A DNA stretch of 51,194 nt, taken from positions 1-51,194 of the forward strand of contig CAZHVM010000006.1 of assembly GCA_964536135.1 (NCBI GenBank), in the 5' to 3' direction. Of the stretch, positions 31,954-40,922 are shown piece by piece. Numbering within the stretch: position 1 is the first letter of the stretch; each line of letters starts with the position of its first letter. Origin of the DNA: JAKPKF01 sp964536135 (GTDB lineage: Bacteria > Patescibacteriota > Dojkabacteria > SC72). The notes below the pieces were generated by a model. That model saw nothing but the letters and a program-made list of their open reading frames with translations. It did no database searches and had not been told where the DNA came from. Made by a program: the position numbers and the translations under genes.

Positions 31954-32728
31954 GGAAGTAAGCATGTATCTCTCAAAAGAGTTCTCATATAGAGGGCAGA
32001 TATTGGTTTGGGTAATTGCAGATTTCATAAAGATAGCTGGATTATGTTTTGTATGGATAGCAGCTTCTAAAGCTACCAATGACATCTCTCAATCATATGT
32101 AATTTCCTACTACCTTTTACTTCTTCTTGTAAGTAAATTAACAACAGATTTTACACCAGAGTATGGATTAAAAAATATTGTTAGTGGAGTATTCTCAAAC
32201 TATCTTCTTAAACCATTCAGTTATTTAACCGAATATCTAGGAATCAATTTGGCATCCAATGCTCTAAGATTTTTTATATTCCTTCCTGCATTTGTATTTG
32301 GAGTAATTCTAGCTTCGAAATTTGAACTTCTAAGCTTTAATCTTAGCCCATACCATGTATTTCTTGCTTTGGTAGCAATTGCTTTAGGATTCCTGATTAA
32401 CTTTTTACTTGGAAATATACTTACTTTGATATCATTTAAGATTAAGGAAACAGACGGTATTAGAATCTTCTACTACAACATTGCAGCGTTTCTCTCTGGT
32501 GAGTATGTCCCATTCATATTCTTGCCATTCGTTCTTCAATTTGGGTTACAACTATTACCATTCAGATACACACTTTCTTTCCCAGTTGAAATTCTAATGG
32601 GAAGATTAGGGTCATATGATCTTAAGCTCGGGTTCCTTGTAGCAGGTATATGGTTGATTGTACTTTGGTTTGTATACAGGCTGACATTTAAGTTATCTAT
32701 TAAGAAATATGAAGCTGAAGGTATTTAG
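31913..32728 (+). CDS. ABC-2 type permease subunit 1 (COG4587-like)
   Basis: 271 aa with six hydrophobic segments. The N-terminal pattern FKKILNREVSMYLSKEFSYR followed by a membrane helix resembles the daunorubicin/ABC-2 'layR' N-terminus of COG4587 permeases, which supports the upstream start although it overlaps the previous gene. An internal ATG at 31964 is the alternative. The pair with the next gene normally forms a heterodimeric exporter with a separate ATPase. Confidence 0.75.
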   Translation: MKEKKEKFKKILNREVSMYLSKEFSYRGQILVWVIADFIKIAGLCFVWIAASKATNDISQSYVISYYLLLLLVSKLTTDFTPEYGLKNIVSGVFSNYLLKPFSYLTEYLGINLASNALRFFIFLPAFVFGVILASKFELLSFNLSPYHVFLALVAIALGFLINFLLGNILTLISFKIKETDGIRIFYYNIAAFLSGEYVPFIFLPFVLQFGLQLLPFRYTLSFPVEILMGRLGSYDLKLGFLVAGIWLIVLWFVYRLTFKLSIKKYEAEGI

Positions 32729-33509
32729 CCATTATATAAAAGTTTGGTCGATCATAGTGAAAGCTAGTTTTAGAAGAAGTTATGTGTATAGAACAGAAGT
32801 ATTGGTTCGATTTGTGAGAACTTTCTTTATCCTTGGAGTCCAGATACTTCTATTGAATGCGATTTTCGGTGATAATGAGGTATATGTCGGATGGACAAAG
32901 AATGAAGCATATCTTGTAATGGGTATATGGAATTTCCTAAACTATATGGGTTGGTCACTATTTGGTGTAAATCTGTTCAACCTTGAGAACAAGGTAATTA
33001 ATGGTGAGTTTGATTTCTATCTTCTTAAGCCAATCTCTTCTGCATGGTTTGCGTCTTTCTGTGATTTCTTTATCTACAATTTCGTAACTGTAATATCTGG
33101 ATTAACATTAATAGGATGGTATCTATACCAAGAGTGGGGTAATTTAGATTACAGAAATGTCATATTCGGTGTAGTTGCAATATTTATAGCCTTGATCCTC
33201 TGGTACGGTTTCTATTTACTTTTTGCTAGCTTTACTATCTCTAATCCAAGGAACGGTTATCTTGTTGTGGCAAAAGAGCTCTTGGGCATTACAAGATATC
33301 CAATTGATATATTTGGAAATACATTCCAGATATTTTTTTACACTTTACTACCAATAGCTTTTCTTACTACTGTCCCTGCAAAAACATTTATGGGAGAGGG
33401 AAGCTATATCGTTTTGCTCTGTGGCTTGCTTGTAGGGATAGCTACCGTAATAATTGGAAAAAATATTTGGAACAGAAATATCCGAAACTATGTTAGCTCA
33501 GGTGGTTAG
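32709..33509 (+). CDS. ABC-2 type permease subunit 2 (COG3694-like)
   Basis: 266 aa, six hydrophobic segments, N-terminal VWSIIVKASFRRSYVYRTEV as in COG3694 proteins and the internal NGEFDFYLLKPIS motif (family: G.ld.lLlrP). It overlaps the first permease gene by 20 nt. No ATP-binding subunit is encoded next to it, unlike the usual three-gene operon. Its 3' end overlaps the convergent DHH gene by 17 nt. Confidence 0.78.
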   Translation: MKLKVFSHYIKVWSIIVKASFRRSYVYRTEVLVRFVRTFFILGVQILLLNAIFGDNEVYVGWTKNEAYLVMGIWNFLNYMGWSLFGVNLFNLENKVINGEFDFYLLKPISSAWFASFCDFFIYNFVTVISGLTLIGWYLYQEWGNLDYRNVIFGVVAIFIALILWYGFYLLFASFTISNPRNGYLVVAKELLGITRYPIDIFGNTFQIFFYTLLPIAFLTTVPAKTFMGEGSYIVLLCGLLVGIATVIIGKNIWNRNIRNYVSSGG

Positions 33510-34488
33510 ACACAGCTACCAGAACCTTGCCTAAGACCTCTTTTGCAGATTTACCAGTCATAGGGACAGCAGATGCATATACATGTCCACCACCGCCTAG
33601 TTCTTCTGCAATATTGCTTACATCTTGGTATCCTTTTGTGCTTCTAAATGAAACATACCAGCTATCTTCCTTGTCAAAATCTGGTTTAATTATGAATCCC
33701 CAATGTACACCTTGGATATTTCTTATATATCTATCTCGCAAAAAACTCTGAGCTTCATTTACACCCTTCTGTTTTATATCTACGCCATCGACATCTTCTC
33801 TGTCTATATACATATATGCCATATCTTTATCTATTGTAAGAGATGTTAAATATTTAATAACTGCAGGAGTTGCTTCTCTTGGGAATTTTGAATTTTTGTG
33901 TCCAAACTCTTCCAAATCTATAGGGGAGATATCTTTTACATTTGCGAATATTCTAAATGTGTCTGAACTAGTCATAGAGTAAAGAAACCTTCCAGTATCT
34001 GATACGATTCCGTACTGTATTAACTCTGCGACATCTTTTGTAATCTTTAATCTTCTTCCAAGCATATCTTTGAATGTAACATATACCTGTTCTGTGGCAG
34101 AGCTTCGGTATTCATTTATTGTAAATACTGCCTGTTGCTCAACCTCAACATTGTGGTGGTCAATATATACGATGTTTGAACTCTCGAATGTATCTATACC
34201 ATTCTCAAGGCAGAGTGAAAGATCGGATGCATCTGTAACGATTACCAAGTCAACCTCCTGGTTCTCAATCTTCTCAACGACAGTAATATCTTTCATCCTT
34301 GGAATATTGATAGTAGGCTGCTGTCTAGCAAGCAAGGTTATTTCTTTTTTAGCGAAATTCTCTTTTAGGAAGCCATATGTTGCTAACATACTACAGAAAG
34401 CATCTAAATCTGGTCCTTTGTGTGTAAGGAGTAAGATACTTCTTGCTTTTCCAATTCTCTTCTTAAATTCTTTTGTCTGTGATTTCAT
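33493..34488 (-). CDS. DHH family phosphoesterase, NrnA-like
   Basis: 331 aa. DHH-type metal motifs: THKGPDLDAFCSM (motif I), VTDASD (motif II), IDHHNV (motif III), and the C-terminal DHHA1 motif GGGGHVYASA. This set is shared by nanoRNase/pAp phosphatase NrnA and related cyclic-dinucleotide phosphodiesterases. A role in degrading oligoribonucleotides or pAp is the default inference; the protein has no membrane or PAS domain. Confidence 0.85.
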   Translation of the reverse strand: MKSQTKEFKKRIGKARSILLLTHKGPDLDAFCSMLATYGFLKENFAKKEITLLARQQPTINIPRMKDITVVEKIENQEVDLVIVTDASDLSLCLENGIDTFESSNIVYIDHHNVEVEQQAVFTINEYRSSATEQVYVTFKDMLGRRLKITKDVAELIQYGIVSDTGRFLYSMTSSDTFRIFANVKDISPIDLEEFGHKNSKFPREATPAVIKYLTSLTIDKDMAYMYIDREDVDGVDIKQKGVNEAQSFLRDRYIRNIQGVHWGFIIKPDFDKEDSWYVSFRSTKGYQDVSNIAEELGGGGHVYASAVPMTGKSAKEVLGKVLVAVSNHLS

Positions 34489-34561
34489 ATTCTTGATAAT
34501 ACCAAGTTTGGAGAATATAATAAATGATTAGTAGCAAGATATAAATTGAGGATATATTTTA

Positions 34562-35833
34562 ATGATCGATGTTAAAAGAATAACAGAAGAAAAAGAGTAT
34601 GTGGAGAAAGCATTACTTAAGAGAGTTGCAAAAGAAAATTTGGATCTGGATTCCATTGTAGAGCTGTACAATAAAAGAAGAGATTTACAAATGCAATTTG
34701 ACACAAAAAGAGCACAGCAGAACAGTTTCAATGAAAAGATGGCTAAGGTAGAAAAGGGAAGTGATGAATTCAAAAGCTTGGTGGCAGAATTAAAAGAGAA
34801 AGCAGAAGAGATTAAAAAGATAGAAGAGTCCCTAAGAGTTGTAGAAAAAGAGCTTAAGGAGAAGTTAGATGTTTTGCCAAATATCCCAGAGGAAGATGTA
34901 GTAGGTGGCGGAAAAGAGAATAATGCGGTTATCAAGGAAGTCGGAAAGAAACCAACCTTTGATTTCACAATCAAAGATCATGTTCAGCTAGGAAAAGAGT
35001 TAGGAATATTTGACTTTGAAACAGCATCAAAGATAGCTGGGAATAATTTCGCAATGTACAGAGGTCTTGGTGCAAGATTAGAGTGGGCATTGGTTAATTT
35101 CTTTATATCAAAGCACATTGAAGATGGATATGAGATGATAATTCCACCAAACCTCGCAACAGAAGAGTCCGCATATATAGCAGGACAGTTGCCAAAGTTT
35201 AAAGAGGATGTGTATTGGGTCCAGGATGGTTTGTGTTTAGTACCAACAGCAGAGACAGTTCTTACAAATATCTTCAAAGGAGATATTCTCGAAGAGAAGG
35301 ATCTTCCTAAGAAGTTCTTTGCGTATACTCCGTGTTACAGAAGAGAGGCAGGAACATACCGAGCAAATGAAAAAGGATTAATCAGAGTTCATCAATTTAA
35401 CAAAGTAGAGATGTACCATTTCACGACAGAGGAAAAATCAGAAGAATCTTTTGAAGAGATGGTAAGCAAGGCTGAAGCAATAGTAACAGCCTTGGGACTG
35501 CACTACAGAGTCGTTAAACTTGCAGCGGGAGATTGTGCTGCAGGTGCGGCAAAGACATATGACATTGAGGTATACATACCTTCTATGGATATGTATTACG
35601 AAGTAAGCTCTGTCTCCAATGTTAAGGAGTACCAATCTAGAAGAGGAAATATGAGGTACAAACCAGTGGATGGAAGTAAGCCAAAGTATATGCACACTCT
35701 TAATGGCTCAGGTTTAGCTACAAGTAGATTAATGGTAGCTCTTGTAGAGACATACCAGAATCAGGATGGAAGCATAACAGTTCCAGAAGTACTTCAACCA
35801 TTTATGGGAAATATAAATAAAATTTCTAAGTAA
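34562..35833 (+). CDS. serS: Seryl-tRNA synthetase
   Basis: 423 aa. N-terminal antiparallel coiled coil (~30-105) that binds the long arm of tRNA-Ser, then the class II core with VPTAETVLTNIF, CYRREAGTYRANEKGLIRVHQF (motif 2 region) and motif 3 LNGSGLATSRLMVALVE. A GAGG at ~10 nt before the ATG is a modest ribosome-binding site. Followed 5 nt later by the LigT-like gene. Confidence 0.96.
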   Translation: MIDVKRITEEKEYVEKALLKRVAKENLDLDSIVELYNKRRDLQMQFDTKRAQQNSFNEKMAKVEKGSDEFKSLVAELKEKAEEIKKIEESLRVVEKELKEKLDVLPNIPEEDVVGGGKENNAVIKEVGKKPTFDFTIKDHVQLGKELGIFDFETASKIAGNNFAMYRGLGARLEWALVNFFISKHIEDGYEMIIPPNLATEESAYIAGQLPKFKEDVYWVQDGLCLVPTAETVLTNIFKGDILEEKDLPKKFFAYTPCYRREAGTYRANEKGLIRVHQFNKVEMYHFTTEEKSEESFEEMVSKAEAIVTALGLHYRVVKLAAGDCAAGAAKTYDIEVYIPSMDMYYEVSSVSNVKEYQSRRGNMRYKPVDGSKPKYMHTLNGSGLATSRLMVALVETYQNQDGSITVPEVLQPFMGNINKISK

Positions 35834-35838
35834 TTAGA

Positions 35839-36414
35839 ATGAGCTTTTTCTTTGGTTTTTTCCCAGATGAGAATACCAATTACAGGGTAAGGAAGGTAGT
35901 GGGGGAAGTAGGGAGAGTATTTGCTGACTTCCAGATTCCTGTTAGATGGAGCAAACCAGAAACTTACCATATGACTGTATTACATGTGGGAGAGAAGCTT
36001 TCCATCCTTAAACGATTAATATGGAGATTCAGGCTTAAGACAATGCGTGTTACACCATTTAAAGTTTCTTTCAATACAGTAAGACTGGGTATTTCCAGAA
36101 AGTACAAAGAGTTGGTATATCTAGATACCAAGGATGGAGGTGATATCATGAGGGCAATGCTTCTTGATATGAGGAAAGTTTTAAAACTGAAAGACGAGGG
36201 TAACTTTGTTCCTCATTTAACCCTTGGTAGGGTGAGCAAGGATCTTTCAGACGAGGAATATTCCAATTTATGTAAAGATTTAGCAGTAGTTGCAAGAGGC
36301 TTAGATATTAATAAGATTGAATTTTATGTAAATGATATAAAATTGATAAAAAGTTCTGGAGATGATTATTTTGTCTTGATGAATTTAGTAGATCTCTCTA
36401 AGATTAAATCATAG
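35839..36414 (+). CDS. thpR: RNA 2',3'-cyclic phosphodiesterase (2H/LigT family)
   Basis: 191 aa with the two histidine signatures of the 2H family, HMTVLHVG (residue ~43) and HLTLGRV (~132), and N-terminal FGFFPDENTNYRVRKV. ThpR-type proteins hydrolyse 2',3'-cyclic phosphates at RNA ends. Co-oriented with serS with a 5-nt gap. Its last 49 nt overlap the end of miaA on the other strand. Confidence 0.85.
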   Translation: MSFFFGFFPDENTNYRVRKVVGEVGRVFADFQIPVRWSKPETYHMTVLHVGEKLSILKRLIWRFRLKTMRVTPFKVSFNTVRLGISRKYKELVYLDTKDGGDIMRAMLLDMRKVLKLKDEGNFVPHLTLGRVSKDLSDEEYSNLCKDLAVVARGLDINKIEFYVNDIKLIKSSGDDYFVLMNLVDLSKIKS

Positions 36415-37220
36415 CTATCTGACCATATTACATCCTTGTTTCTTTTAAACCAAGTCTTCTGTCTTTTAGCATATTTCTTAGTATTTTTAATAATTTCAGA
36501 TTTAATCTCCTCGATGGTTTTTGTACCACTGAAATAATCTTCAAATTCCTTGTATCCAATTATTTTCGAAACTGTATAGTTGAACAGATTGTTATCTTTA
36601 AGATAAATATTTTCTTCAAGTAATCCATCGCTAAACATTTGAGTAACCCTTTCCTTTATATTCTTTTCTAAACGTCTCTTGTCTACATTCATTACAAAGT
36701 AAAGACATTCTAATTTCTTACCTCTTTGATTTCCTAAATCTCCTTTCTCAATTATTCTTCTCAATCTGACTGGATTTACGATGTCACTCTCATTTAATTG
36801 TTTAAGTACCGTTGGATTTATGAGTGATTGTAGTTCTTTGATAGATTTGTTTTCTAATTCTCCTCTTTGTGGGGAAGTGTCTTGCTCTTGTAACGTGTAG
36901 TTGTAAATGACAGAATCTATATACAGTCCTGTACCTCCAACTATGATAGGGATTTTCGCTTTAGGGAGATTACCAAGAATCTCTATTACCTCTTTTTGGT
37001 ATTTGTAAATATTGTATTTCTCTCTTACTGAGATGTGACCATATAGATAGTGAGCAATATTTTCGAATTCACTTTCTGTTGGTCTTGCAGTTCCAATTCT
37101 AAGCTCTTTGTATATTTGTCTTGAATCTCCATTGATAATTACTCCATTAATATCCTTTGCTAGCTGTAAAGCAATTTGTGATTTACCTGAAGCTGTTGGT
37201 CCTGCGATTACAATGACCAT
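36366..37220 (-). CDS. miaA: tRNA dimethylallyltransferase
   Basis: 284 aa, near the lower end for the family. P-loop AGPTASGKSQIA, INGDSRQIYKELRIGTARP, VGGTGLYIDSVIY and the tRNA-binding QTWFKRN near the C-terminus. It transfers the dimethylallyl group to A37 of tRNAs that read UNN codons. It is the last gene of a five-gene minus-strand unit, starting one base after its neighbour. The substrate-binding insertion is short. Confidence 0.95.
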   Translation of the reverse strand: MVIVIAGPTASGKSQIALQLAKDINGVIINGDSRQIYKELRIGTARPTESEFENIAHYLYGHISVREKYNIYKYQKEVIEILGNLPKAKIPIIVGGTGLYIDSVIYNYTLQEQDTSPQRGELENKSIKELQSLINPTVLKQLNESDIVNPVRLRRIIEKGDLGNQRGKKLECLYFVMNVDKRRLEKNIKERVTQMFSDGLLEENIYLKDNNLFNYTVSKIIGYKEFEDYFSGTKTIEEIKSEIIKNTKKYAKRQKTWFKRNKDVIWSDSYDLILERSTKFIKTK

Positions 37221-37221
37221 A

Positions 37222-37734
37222 CTATTTAATTAATCTAGGAAGAAGTATGTAATTTAACCATATGGTTAAGATTGAAACTACAAGGGAGGATATTAGCAAG
37301 AAAAGAAGTGTCGAAGAAACGAATATTGCACAAAGACAAAATAGTGTAATTATTACAAAGGAAAGCTTGAAGTTATCTCTTAAAAATTCTGTGTACAGCA
37401 TCTCAAATGTAAACGCTTTGTTTCTTGAATTTAGGCTGTAGAATCCAACCAAGGTTCCAATGCTTAAAATATTTATGAAGATTACAAGAAGGGGAGATAT
37501 TAAAAAGATTTCTGTAAGAGAAACATTGAAGAGAAGCTTAAGAGCAATGAAGGACAGAATGCTTAGTAATCCAGAGAGAGCAAGGGAGATTGCTGAGAAA
37601 AGAGTAATACGATTGCTTCTTGTAAAAAGATATACACAAAGAGGAACGATTGCAAAACAAAGCAATGTAATTGCAAGCGTTAAGAGTTTTTGATATGTTG
37701 TCCAGTCGTTCCAGAATGTAGAGAATATATCCAT
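37222..37734 (-). CDS. Membrane protein of unknown function in the miaA operon
   Basis: 170 aa with about five hydrophobic segments and no motif I recognise. Spacing is one base to miaA and two bases to the SecD-like gene, so it belongs to the same transcript. Whether it interacts with the SecD-like protein is unknown. Confidence 0.7.
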   Translation of the reverse strand: MDIFSTFWNDWTTYQKLLTLAITLLCFAIVPLCVYLFTRSNRITLFSAISLALSGLLSILSFIALKLLFNVSLTEIFLISPLLVIFINILSIGTLVGFYSLNSRNKAFTFEMLYTEFLRDNFKLSFVIITLFCLCAIFVSSTLLFLLISSLVVSILTIWLNYILLPRLIK

Positions 37735-37736
37735 AT

Positions 37737-38942
37737 TTATATCTTTCTTACTTTATATATATACCATCCTGATAGTAGCAAGGTTATCTTGGAAAGCGCA
37801 AGTAGCAAAATCATATTTCTTGCAACTATTGATATGTATCCAAATCCCAAGAAGATTAGTACAACCAAAACACCAAAGAGAATGATGTCTATGTAAACAA
37901 CGGAATCTTTGTTTTCAGAAATTACACGAATCAGAATCATTGTGAGTATAGCCTCTATTGGTAGAAGGAATGTGTCTATTGGGATTTGCAAAAGTTTAAG
38001 AATTGTAAGGTAGATGGAGATCGTTAAAATTGTTGCCAATAAAGATTTTATTAGGACAGATGTAGAAGCATTTTTGGAAATGGCCAGATATATGTATGAG
38101 ATAAGTAACCCAGCAAAAATTAAAATTGAAACCATTATATAATCTGTTTGTGGGATATTTGGGACCATATCTTTCTCTGAAGTTAAAGATATGTTTACAG
38201 GGATACTCCCTGAGTTGTAAAGGATATCTATGACATTTATCTCTTGCAGATCCTCTGTAGATACTGGAGGTGCGAATAATTTATTAGTACCTGTTGGAAC
38301 CTGTACAGGAGATACAAATCCATCTGTGCTTACTCCAACTGTCTGCCCCTCATACTGTGTTAAGAATTTATTGAATTCTACACTTTTCGTTGGCCAAAGT
38401 TTAAAGATTGCAAAATATGATTTTGAGCCAGTACTATTTTGTAGCTTTGTAATATATACATTCCTAAAATCGTCTCTATCCCAATCTGTAGTATTGTAGT
38501 TTGTTGCAAGAAGATATGCATAGGGATCTTCTGGGTCTTCGTAGTTTACATCGTCTTTTCTTGTCACAATCTCTACTGCGAATCTGTTCTTTATGAGTTG
38601 TTCTGTTAAATCTTTATCTTTAGAGGTAGTAATTGTAACCATTATATCATCACCCTTCTGGGTGACAGACATTTGCTCAGTTCCAAATTTCCTTAATCTT
38701 CTAAAAAGCACATCTCTTGTTTTCTGTATATCCTTTTGTTCTTCAGAATCTATCTTTAAAATGTACTCCTTTGACCAGTAGGAAGAATCCTTAGTGCTGA
38801 GATTGTATGGGGTATTATTTAGATACTTCTCTGTGAGAGGTAGAGCGATTAGAATTGTTGCTACAAATACAGAAGAGATTAAAATTACAAAAATGTAATT
38901 CAGCAGAGATTTTATATTGAGCTTGAGTTTTGGTAACTTCAT
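37737..38942 (-). CDS. SecD-like membrane protein, divergent and unpaired
   Basis: 401 aa starting at ATG one base after the upstream stop; a more distal in-frame start would overlap that gene. N-terminal membrane helix (~17-40), then a large outside region. RDVLFRRLRKFGTEQMSVTQ and KGDDIMVTIT match the SecD P1 pattern (RIDxxGVxEP.I...GDxxIvV). NSGSIPVNISLTSE resembles the SGALPxPL element just before the SecD transmembrane bundle; five or so membrane helices follow. SecD assists Sec export using proton-motive force. No SecF follows, and conservation is weak, so this may be a derivative rather than a working SecD. Confidence 0.6.
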   Translation of the reverse strand: MKLPKLKLNIKSLLNYIFVILISSVFVATILIALPLTEKYLNNTPYNLSTKDSSYWSKEYILKIDSEEQKDIQKTRDVLFRRLRKFGTEQMSVTQKGDDIMVTITTSKDKDLTEQLIKNRFAVEIVTRKDDVNYEDPEDPYAYLLATNYNTTDWDRDDFRNVYITKLQNSTGSKSYFAIFKLWPTKSVEFNKFLTQYEGQTVGVSTDGFVSPVQVPTGTNKLFAPPVSTEDLQEINVIDILYNSGSIPVNISLTSEKDMVPNIPQTDYIMVSILIFAGLLISYIYLAISKNASTSVLIKSLLATILTISIYLTILKLLQIPIDTFLLPIEAILTMILIRVISENKDSVVYIDIILFGVLVVLIFLGFGYISIVARNMILLLALSKITLLLSGWYIYKVRKI

Positions 38943-38943
38943 T

Positions 38944-39516
38944 CTAGAGTAAATCAGATATCTGTCCAAACAGAATTATCTTATCGTTTTCCAAGATATT
39001 CATCAAGAAGGGTTCTTTCTTTTTTCTAGCAAAATCAAAATCCTCTTTTGTTATGGCACTAAATCTGATTTCTTTTCCTAATTCTTTTTCTACCTGTGCA
39101 ATAGCACTTGAGAGTTCTTTTATTTTCATTGTTCCAATTATGAGAAGATCTAAATCGGTAGGATTACTGTATTCGTTTTTGAGAAAACTGTCTGTTAGAA
39201 CAATTACCTGTATACCTTCAACTCCAGCTGTCTCCTTTAATACTGCTGTTCCAATCCTAGATTCCTTAAGGAACATAGATCGTAATTCCCAAAGTATTGA
39301 ACAATCTTTGTTAAGCTTATAAACGAGTTTGTTACCATCTTTGTGAGATTTCAAAATACCAGCCTCTTGTAAATTAAGAAGCTCTCTTCTTACTGCGTTT
39401 ATTTCTTCATCTAAAATTCTAACTAATCCGCGTACATGAAATGATGCAGTGAAATTTGTCATGTACTGGTCCAGGATTTTAACTCGGACCTTTGATATAA
39501 AAAGATTCTTTAGCAT
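38944..39516 (-). CDS. Winged-helix protein with nucleotidyltransferase-like domain
   Basis: 190 aa. Residues ~1-75 form a winged helix (FHVRGLVRILDEEINAVRRE then LQEAGILKSHKDGNKLVYKL). Residues ~95-185 look like a minimal nucleotidyltransferase: the second half of the motif, PTDLDLLIIG, is present but the GSxxxG loop normally 10-12 residues earlier is replaced by LTDSFLKNEY, so catalysis is doubtful. This architecture is common in CPR and archaea as a presumed regulator. It lies between the DUF3048 and SecD-like genes. Confidence 0.7.
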   Translation of the reverse strand: MLKNLFISKVRVKILDQYMTNFTASFHVRGLVRILDEEINAVRRELLNLQEAGILKSHKDGNKLVYKLNKDCSILWELRSMFLKESRIGTAVLKETAGVEGIQVIVLTDSFLKNEYSNPTDLDLLIIGTMKIKELSSAIAQVEKELGKEIRFSAITKEDFDFARKKKEPFLMNILENDKIILFGQISDLL

Positions 39517-39537
39517 AGTTCCCCAACCTGCTTAATA

Positions 39538-40824
39538 TTATTGCTCAATTATATCAAATTTCCCATCAGAATGTGGAAGCATTGCTACCCATATCTCTCC
39601 TCGGTTAAATTCTATCTCTTTGCCGGCACTATCATAGTAAGAAGTTCTATCGGTTCTTGTATCTTTTTTCCATTTTCCATTGATTATCTTCCCATCTCTT
39701 AGTATAACTGCGTTTCCTTCTCCCGTAGTAGTAATTATTAAGTGGCCTTTAGAATCTCCTGAACCAACCATTCGTACAGTTTGAACTACAACATTTTTAA
39801 CATTAATCTGAGTGCTTGTTTCCTGATCAATGTCAGCCTGTCCTCCTACTTTTCTGAAATAACTATTTGTAGTTTTGTCATATGTCCACATAGTATCGTA
39901 CAAACCACTGTTGTGTAATCTGGTATGGAAGGCAATCTTTACAACTGTTTTATCTCCTCTATCTGCTAGCTCTGCATCTCTTTTAAATTTCCAACTTTCA
40001 AAATCTGTCGGAAAAATATTCCAATTATTTTTACTTGCATATTCCCAAGCATATTTTACTGAATTGTATTCATTATGTGGAGCATATCTTCTTCCATCAT
40101 TCCATCTCCAAGAGCCTATTGTTGCCAAATCTTTAATGTTTGAATATAGCCAAATATTTGAACAAGCGTTTGTTCTGGGATCACTTGAAGAAGCACAACC
40201 ATCGTGGATGAAAAGAGGGTCATACTCACTGGCCCATTCCAGATAGTACTGCCTGACACTTCTTACAGGACCTACTTTTTCTGGTGCCACACTCCAGTAA
40301 ATTGCCATGTGACGAGTTATTCCTCCTTCTGCATTTGCCTCTATAACGATATCTGCACTATTCAAACCAGACAATGGTCGTGCATCTGAATGGTTGTTTG
40401 TCATTACAACGACAGGTCTTTTCTTCTTTAATTTATCCATTTCTGTTTTGGTAAAGAGTACTCCATTAAGTGGACTTACCTCCGTCCTTGGCTCAGATGG
40501 TTTTTGAAGAGAAGTTAAGGATCTAGAAAAGGGAGAGTTATTATTTATGGAAGCGACAAAATCTTCTCCAAAAGGTATGACTGTATTTGGAGGTACTGGT
40601 TTTACTTTGTAGATACCAAAATAGAAGAAAAGTCCTAAACCCACAAGGGTAAGAAATGCAACAATTGAGAATATTAAAATATTACGACTGATTTTTGCTT
40701 TCTTGGGTAATTTCTCTAGTACTTTTTTTTCTAACTCTTTTGCTTTTTCTGTAATATCAGGATTCTTTATCTCTGTTGATTTGATCTCTCCTTTATTGTC
40801 AGATATATTTATCTCTTTGGGCAT
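39538..40824 (-). CDS. DUF3048 domain protein with N-terminal membrane anchor
   Basis: 428 aa. A charged cytoplasmic start (~45 residues), one hydrophobic helix (~47-70), then the DUF3048 region (YerB-like): RPVVVMTNNHSDARPLSGLN, EGGITRHMAIYWS, VGPVRSVRQYYLEWASEYD, and a C-terminal half with GSGDSKGHLIITTTGEGN. Its biochemical role is unknown; the Bacillus relative YerB is a lipoprotein. It starts the five-gene minus-strand unit ending in miaA. A -10-like AATACT ends 6 nt before the ATG. Confidence 0.85.
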   Translation of the reverse strand: MPKEINISDNKGEIKSTEIKNPDITEKAKELEKKVLEKLPKKAKISRNILIFSIVAFLTLVGLGLFFYFGIYKVKPVPPNTVIPFGEDFVASINNNSPFSRSLTSLQKPSEPRTEVSPLNGVLFTKTEMDKLKKKRPVVVMTNNHSDARPLSGLNSADIVIEANAEGGITRHMAIYWSVAPEKVGPVRSVRQYYLEWASEYDPLFIHDGCASSSDPRTNACSNIWLYSNIKDLATIGSWRWNDGRRYAPHNEYNSVKYAWEYASKNNWNIFPTDFESWKFKRDAELADRGDKTVVKIAFHTRLHNSGLYDTMWTYDKTTNSYFRKVGGQADIDQETSTQINVKNVVVQTVRMVGSGDSKGHLIITTTGEGNAVILRDGKIINGKWKKDTRTDRTSYYDSAGKEIEFNRGEIWVAMLPHSDGKFDIIEQ

Positions 40825-40922
40825 GGGTAGAGTATTTTAAAATATATAACCATAGTATCACCATTTCAAACAAAAATGAAATAGTGGTAATATATTAATA
40901 TATAAAATGTAAATGTATTACT

